Assembly: GCA_900556885.1 (NCBI GenBank)
Contig: UNSQ01000011.1
Span: 1 to 18,881, forward strand
DNA: 18,881 nucleotides
DNA from: Candidatus Saccharimonadota bacterium
GTDB taxonomy: Bacteria; Patescibacteriota; Saccharimonadia; Saccharimonadales; Saccharimonadaceae
Direction of reading: 5' to 3'
The notes under the pieces were generated by a model. It was given only the letters and a program-made list of their open reading frames with translations, was not told the DNA's origin and did not search any database. Every line of letters begins with the position of its first letter. The first letter of the stretch is position 1. A program made the translations under genes and the position numbers. This document shows, piece after piece, positions 15,492 through 18,881 of this stretch.

Positions 15492-16810
15492 TTTTCTGAT
15501 CCTTTCCTGCGTATTGTAACTCTTGCGTATGTAATTTTCCCATTAATTTTACCTTCCGCATTTTTTATTAGTCCTGGTATAGAGGTGGCGTATGAGTATT
15601 CTTGCACATTTCTTTTGTCCATCAACATAGGCTCTCTCCCCGTTGGCTGCTGGATGTCTGAGTCCTTCGAATAAGTATTCTGAAGTATGGCTGGATGACA
15701 TCTCTCTCTCTCTCTCTCGACGGAAACGACTAAGTCCTTTCCGTCGTCACCCTTTCGAAAGGCAACTATCTCAAACTGATCTGGATTATACTTGTCTAGG
15801 AATGAAATTGGCACACCCATCACCCCAACATAATCGCTTGGAATTGCATCTGTAAACGATACTTCAATCGCATCATAGTTATCATACTTTTTATAACACA
15901 CGTCGCTGTCAATTACTTTTTTGTTAAACTTCCTATTTTCCGCCATAGTCATCAACTGCAAATTATGATGACGTTTACCATGGTCAAGATTAGTAAACCA
16001 TCGCACACCTTTAACTCGTATGAACTTCCTTCCGTCTTTATCAATTCTCCAACCAGACGCTGTTATAGGGTAGTTTTCAGGCACCATAAACTCTCTATCA
16101 CCACTCGATATTGTTGGCCCAAGCCAAACCTTGTTGTCCATAACTTTCGGGAAGATCTCTTTATACGTAATTGCATTCATATTGCCAATAATCAAAAACT
16201 TCTTATCATATTCAAACAGTTGTGCCACATATTCACGAAACAGCGAGAACGGTGGATTAGTTACCACGATATCCGCCTGTTTCAACAGCTCAACACATTC
16301 TTTTGAGCGAAAATCGCCCGGCGGAAAATCGTCGTCGCCTTTCAGTGATCGACCACCACCATTAGCCTGAATAATTTTTTTAATATCCTCTAGGTCGTAT
16401 ATTCCGTCACCATTTTCGTCGGATACTTCAGTAATTTCAATCACCCGACCTTTTGTCTCGCCATCTTCAGTTGTCGTATTAGTCTGCGGTGCAGATTTCT
16501 TAACTAGAGAAATCTCTTTATCCGGCATATCTGGCAAAAGTGAACTTTGTAGCTCAGTTCCCGCTACCGGCGAGTTGAAATAACTGGTAGCAATCAGCTT
16601 TTTGATGCCATAGGCGTTGAATTTATTGGCAAAAAATTTGAAAAAGTTACTCTCGTACGGGTCGTCACAATTAAGATACACGACCTTGCCACGGAACACA
16701 TCCGGGTTGTAGTCAATATACGCTTGGACTTCCTTTTGGATGTCTTCGTACTGCGTATAGAACTCATCATTACGAGCTTTCTTTGCTGATGTGAGGTTAT
16801 TATTCGCCAC
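15488..16810 (-). CDS. EcoRI-family adenine-N6 DNA methyltransferase with a GA-repeat switch
   Basis: 440 residues. It resembles M.EcoRI through most of its length: [10 protein letters not shown] (15-24), [19 protein letters not shown] (43-61), the catalytic NPPF at 185-188 ([15 protein letters not shown]), [16 protein letters not shown] (205-220) and [16 protein letters not shown] (328-343). Two regions exceed M.EcoRI: an insert at ~95-160 with an EF-hand-like [12 protein letters not shown] (131-142), and the segment after [10 protein letters not shown] (351-360). There (GA)9 encodes ERERER (365-370) and precedes three tandem copies of the C-terminal coding segment. In this nine-repeat sequence the frame reaches the third copy, ending [13 protein letters not shown] plus KGSEK. 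Start is GTG 16808-16810; no in-frame upstream start exists (stop TAA 9 nt before). It is the first gene of the T-box operon. Confidence 0.92.
   Translation of the reverse strand: MANNNLTSAKKARNDEFYTQYEDIQKEVQAYIDYNPDVFRGKVVYLNCDDPYESNFFKFFANKFNAYGIKKLIATSYFNSPVAGTELQSSLLPDMPDKEISLVKKSAPQTNTTTEDGETKGRVIEITEVSDENGDGIYDLEDIKKIIQANGGGRSLKGDDDFPPGDFRSKECVELLKQADIVVTNPPFSLFREYVAQLFEYDKKFLIIGNMNAITYKEIFPKVMDNKVWLGPTISSGDREFMVPENYPITASGWRIDKDGRKFIRVKGVRWFTNLDHGKRHHNLQLMTMAENRKFNKKVIDSDVCYKKYDNYDAIEVSFTDAIPSDYVGVMGVPISFLDKYNPDQFEIVAFRKGDDGKDLVVSVERERERCHPAILQNTYSKDSDIQQPTGREPMLMDKRNVQEYSYATSIPGLIKNAEGKINGKITYARVTIRRKGSEK
15506..15700 (-). repeat. Three tandem diverged copies of the methyltransferase C-terminal segment, 79-nt period
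   Basis: Copy A occupies roughly 15664-15700, copy B 15585-15623, copy C 15506-15544 (read on the minus strand). The conserved AGA codon of each begins at 15681, 15602 and 15523: exactly 79 nt apart twice. Translated in their own frames, the 13-residue cores are [13 protein letters not shown] (A), [13 protein letters not shown] (B) and [13 protein letters not shown] (C). Since 79 leaves remainder 1 on division by 3, each copy is in a different frame. Stops are at 15622-15624 (A), 15549-15551 (B) and 15488-15490 (C). Confidence 0.85.
15701..15718. repeat. (TC)9 / (GA)9 simple sequence repeat in the methyltransferase
   Basis: Nine uninterrupted units, 18 bp, encoding Glu-Arg-Glu-Arg-Glu-Arg. 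Each unit gained or lost shifts the frame by 2 nt. Repeat number modulo 3 determines which of three downstream tails is translated: 0 gives tail C (440 aa in this sequence), 1 gives tail A (396 aa at ten units), 2 gives tail B (419 aa at eight units). Confidence 0.95.
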
Positions 16811-16841
16811 TATTATTTATGCCTTTTCTTAATTTTAATAT

Positions 16842-17057
16842 AAAAATCACCTCTTTTGACTTCGAGAATCCGCTTAGGTGCTTTATACGGACGGTACCAT
16901 CTCGATTCCAAAAGAAGTGATTCTTTCAGCTCTTTATTTGCTATTTACGCAAGCTCACGGCAGGTTCTAATCTCGACTTCATGCCAATTTCTTCCCGCAG
17001 ACTTCACGGCTGATAACCGCTCATTTCACGCCAATTCAACATACGCGAAAACGCCCT
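16842..17057 (-). promoter_or_regulatory. T-box leader, Ile-type, translational or transcriptional
   Basis: T-box RNAs sense uncharged tRNA. On the minus strand the bulge UGGUACC is at 16899-16893. It is flanked by helix A1 (16900-16905 with 16862-16867, 6 bp) and helix A2 (16888-16892 with 16868-16872, 5 bp with one G-U), the canonical antiterminator/antisequestrator layout. UGGU would pair with ACCA, matching the A73 discriminator of tRNA-Ile. This element sits on a 17-bp stem (16909-16925 with 16842-16858) whose 3' arm contains AGAGGUG and a U5 run. Upstream, a short hairpin CGGUUAUCAGCCG (17007-17019) exposes AUC (17012-17014), a candidate Ile specifier in a short Stem I. GAUUAGAACC follows, as in actinobacterial ileS T-boxes. 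The regulated genes are methyltransferase, nuclease and, 2.5 kb on, ileS. Confidence 0.8.
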
Positions 17058-17079
17058 ACTGCTATTGTAGCGCGTTTTC
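17047..17079. terminator. Hairpin downstream of the LiaF-like gene, possible terminator
   Basis: An 8-bp stem (17047-17054 with 17072-17079), one mismatch, then 4 bp (17056-17059 with 17067-17070), loop of 7 nt. The arms end in GTTTTC, so it may end the LiaF-like transcript; the -10 of the T-box promoter lies in its apex. Confidence 0.5.
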
Positions 17080-17092
17080 ATCAAAATCCCAA
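17064..17092 (-). promoter_or_regulatory. Promoter of the T-box/methyltransferase/nuclease/ileS operon
   Basis: Minus strand TTGGGA (17087-17092), 17-bp spacer, TACAAT (17064-17069). The predicted start is about 17057, just before the T-box leader. Confidence 0.6.
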
Positions 17093-17097
17093 GAACT

Positions 17098-17787
17098 TTA
17101 TTTAATTTCCAGACCGCCTAAAACACACTCACCCTTCAGATATAGAGTCTTTTTGGCAGAATCTTTAGGTAGAGTTTTATCATCAGTTCCGCCCAAAAAT
17201 CCGCGCACTTCGTTCTTAACAATCACATCGTCTGGCAAAGTAATATTAACGCCACCGCAAAATGTAAAAATTTCAATTACAGAACCGTCTTTAATCTTTG
17301 CTTGACGCAAATCCAAATCCACACCACCAAATATCGCAACCAACGAACCGCCAGTATAATCACCTTTTACAGCGTCTTCTTCGCCCCAAAAACAAGCAAT
17401 TTTCTCATTACCAATGCCGCCGTCTTTATCCAGCTTTTTAGAACGCTTAACGCTCTTAGGACTAGTATTAAACATCATCGACAAACCAGCAGCAATCAAA
17501 ACTACAGGCCAGAATACCTTCCAGATACTAACGTCAACTATTCCGTAAGAATTTAAGCCAATCAGAACGCCAATCGCAACCAGCAATAATCCCCAAATCC
17601 ACGCCGTTTTATTTCGATAATTGAATATATTCACCAGCCCAGACAATACAAATCCTGCAGCCCAAACTGTACCCCAGAAAATATCCCAGCTAATGTTAAT
17701 AACTTCGAGATTTTTCAGTAGTAAAACCCCGCCAAGCGCCACGATTACAATGCTCAAAAACGCTCTAATCAGAGAACTTTTCTTCAT
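17098..17787 (-). CDS. LiaF-like cell-envelope stress protein
   Basis: 229 residues. Residues 1-110 contain four hydrophobic segments (~7-25, 35-55, 62-80, 88-107), like the LiaI/LiaF transmembrane region (DUF5668). Residues ~125-229 are a soluble beta-rich domain with repeated hydrophobic/GG pattern (SLVAIFGGVDLDLRQA, IEIFTFCGGVNITLP), typical of the LiaF C-terminal (DUF2154) domain. In Firmicutes, LiaF represses the LiaRS cell-wall stress system; no LiaRS genes are in this window, so its partner here is unknown. An extended -10 (TGaTAGAAT, 17794-17802) lies 6 nt before the ATG, so it is predicted leaderless. It follows the DUF916-like gene by 28 nt. Confidence 0.87.
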   Translation of the reverse strand: MKKSSLIRAFLSIVIVALGGVLLLKNLEVINISWDIFWGTVWAAGFVLSGLVNIFNYRNKTAWIWGLLLVAIGVLIGLNSYGIVDVSIWKVFWPVVLIAAGLSMMFNTSPKSVKRSKKLDKDGGIGNEKIACFWGEEDAVKGDYTGGSLVAIFGGVDLDLRQAKIKDGSVIEIFTFCGGVNITLPDDVIVKNEVRGFLGGTDDKTLPKDSAKKTLYLKGECVLGGLEIK

Positions 17788-17793
17788 ACAACT

Positions 17794-17802
17794 ATTCTAT
17801 CA
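17794..17802 (-). promoter_or_regulatory. Extended -10 promoter of the LiaF-like gene
   Basis: TGaTAGAAT on the minus strand, 6 nt before the ATG at 17787. Confidence 0.62.
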
Positions 17803-17815
17803 CTTTTTCATAAAC

Positions 17816-18805
17816 TCAACGCTTTTTAAATTGAACAGTTTTTTTGTTCCGCTTTGATTTTATGATAATTATCACTATCAAAATAATGAACAAAAGTATT
17901 CCACCGCCAATCATCATTAGCGCTGTAGTTGATGGCCAGAAGAACAATTCTTTTGGCTCGGCGGTTTTGGTGATTAGCTCATTTTTGTCCTGGCTAATTC
18001 CCCACTCGCCAGCCTTCTTTTTATAGGAAATCGATAACTCTACCTTATATTTTCCGCCCCAAAACGGCGCCAAATTGCTATCATAATTAAACTGCCGCGT
18101 TTCATTCGCAATCGTCGCGTTCACGCCACCGTTTTTATAGACAACATTCCCCATCGGGTCTTTCACGACCAGCTTTACGTCAACATCAGCCGACACATTG
18201 CCGGAATTTTTTAAGGCAATTTCATACAATTGACTACTGTTAGAATTCTTAACATTAAACTTCTCAATCGTCACGTCGCGGTGAATATCACCAGGAACGG
18301 TTATCGCCATACGGATAGCCTGACGAGTCTGAACTTGAATACCGCCAGCATTATTTGACGACTGCTTAACCTTCCGCTGAACAACCATACATGCATTATG
18401 CTCGCCAACATCTGCTTTGCTTGGAACATTTACCGTAAAATCAACAAGCGTGTTCTCGTTCGCACCAAGAGTCACCTCTTTCTTAGAGATAGAAACCCAT
18501 TTGCCCGCACCGACTTTATCCTCCGACTTCTCCTTGCAAGTCATATCACCAGTCGTCGTAACCGTACCGTCAACCGAATAAACTTCAATCGTTTCTTCTT
18601 TATCAGACCCGTTTTGAACATACAATTGGTCAGATTTCGAAGCGCCGCCAGAAAGATTATAGATGAAAATTGAACTTGTCCTGGGATTATTCGGATCAGG
18701 ATTTGCTGGTCGACCACCAATACCATTAGCAGACACCGACACAGGCAAAATCAGTCCTGCAATCATCGCCACTCCAATAACCTTACTCCACAAAAAACTC
18801 TTCAT
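17816..18805 (-). CDS. Secreted, membrane-anchored DUF916-like (WxL-interacting-type) surface protein
   Basis: 329 residues. A Sec signal peptide covers ~1-27 (hydrophobic core VIGVAMIAGLILPVSVSANG). Residues ~40-150 resemble the Ig-like DUF916 domain of WxL-interacting proteins (YNLSGGASKSDQLYVQNGS, ..LVDFTVNVPSKADVGEHNACMVV). A second beta domain (~165-275) has the usual VTIEKF...LKNSGNVSADVDVKLVV pattern. A single membrane helix (~292-316) and a basic tail (KSKRNKKTVQFKKR) anchor the C-terminus. C93 and C134 in the mature protein could be a disulfide pair. An AAGGAGG Shine-Dalgarno lies 3 nt before the ATG, so it is leadered, from an extended -10 at 18833-18841. It likely mediates cell-surface contact; which partner is unknown. 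Confidence 0.85.
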   Translation of the reverse strand: MKSFLWSKVIGVAMIAGLILPVSVSANGIGGRPANPDPNNPRTSSIFIYNLSGGASKSDQLYVQNGSDKEETIEVYSVDGTVTTTGDMTCKEKSEDKVGAGKWVSISKKEVTLGANENTLVDFTVNVPSKADVGEHNACMVVQRKVKQSSNNAGGIQVQTRQAIRMAITVPGDIHRDVTIEKFNVKNSNSSQLYEIALKNSGNVSADVDVKLVVKDPMGNVVYKNGGVNATIANETRQFNYDSNLAPFWGGKYKVELSISYKKKAGEWGISQDKNELITKTAEPKELFFWPSTTALMMIGGGILLFIILIVIIIIKSKRNKKTVQFKKR

Positions 18806-18832
18806 ATCCCTCCTTAAAAACCTATTATGCTT

Positions 18833-18841
18833 ATTATATCA
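18833..18841 (-). promoter_or_regulatory. Extended -10 promoter of the DUF916-like gene
   Basis: TGaTATAAT on the minus strand, with a leader of about 20 nt carrying AAGGAGG. Confidence 0.65.
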
Positions 18842-18849
18842 ATGTCACA

Positions 18850-18881
18850 CATAAAAGAATAGACACTCATCAGAATGTCTA
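18850..18881 (-). terminator. Terminator of an upstream minus-strand gene, at the window edge
   Basis: TAGACA (18860-18865) pairs with TGTCTA (18876-18881) with two further inner pairs, then a U-rich TTCTTTTAT on the minus strand. The gene it ends lies beyond the window. Confidence 0.6.

Noticed and set aside
16848..16853. GTG in AGAGGTG as the start of a 16-codon leader peptide overlapping the methyltransferase start
   Set aside because: It has no RBS of its own and the GTG is within the stable stem of the T-box element; the open frame is too short to support.
1..18881. tRNA or rRNA genes, CRISPR arrays, transposases
   Set aside because: None seen on either strand; the only repeats are the two dinucleotide tracts, the 79-nt tandem copies and hairpins.

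Overview
The window looks like chromosome of a Candidatus Saccharibacteria (TM7) or closely related Patescibacteria/CPR bacterium. The grounds are moderate AT richness, very tight packing, standard stop usage (TAA, TAG and TGA all end genes), a Gram-positive-type surface set (LCP ligase, LiaF-like protein, DUF916-like surface protein, type I signal peptidase), a type-2 isoleucyl-tRNA synthetase, and ribosomal/translation genes mixed with small unrecognised proteins. The taxon is inferred; no rRNA gene is present to confirm it.

Layout, left to right: (1) 1-3.7 kb: rpmE2 (L31 type B), prfA (RF1) and prmC (RF1/2 glutamine methyltransferase) on the + strand, interrupted by two opposite-strand genes of unknown function (409-1008, 2136-2732). 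(2) 3.7-6.8 kb: a polytopic membrane protein and a LytR-CpsA-Psr ligase on the - strand, divergent from lepB. (3) 6.8-11.3 kb, all on the - strand: parB/parA, rplU with its own promoter and terminator, galU, a membrane-anchored Tim44-like/DUF3137-like protein, and a 62-residue small protein. (4) 11.4-17.1 kb, all on the - strand and read as one unit: a T-box leader with an Ile specifier candidate, an EcoRI-family adenine methyltransferase, a DUF262-HNH nuclease, and ileS. (5) 17.1-18.9 kb, - strand: a LiaF-like envelope-stress protein and a secreted, membrane-anchored DUF916-like protein.

The most unusual part is region 4. A T-box leader that should control ileS is separated from it by a two-gene restriction-modification-like cassette, and all three genes are joined by overlapping stop/start codons. 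The methyltransferase contains a (GA)9 dinucleotide tract followed by three diverged copies of its own C-terminal coding segment at exact 79-nt spacing. Because 79 = 3x26+1, each copy lies in a different reading frame, so every possible tract length still ends the enzyme with a family-like C-terminus. The tract may therefore select among three C-termini and change stop-codon distance to the nuclease start without producing a null methylase.

A second dinucleotide tract, (CT)7, lies between the -35 and -10 of the gene at 2136-2732, as in a promoter-type phase switch. Many promoters in the window place an (often extended) -10 box 6-10 nt before the ATG, which implies leaderless mRNAs for about half of the transcription units.
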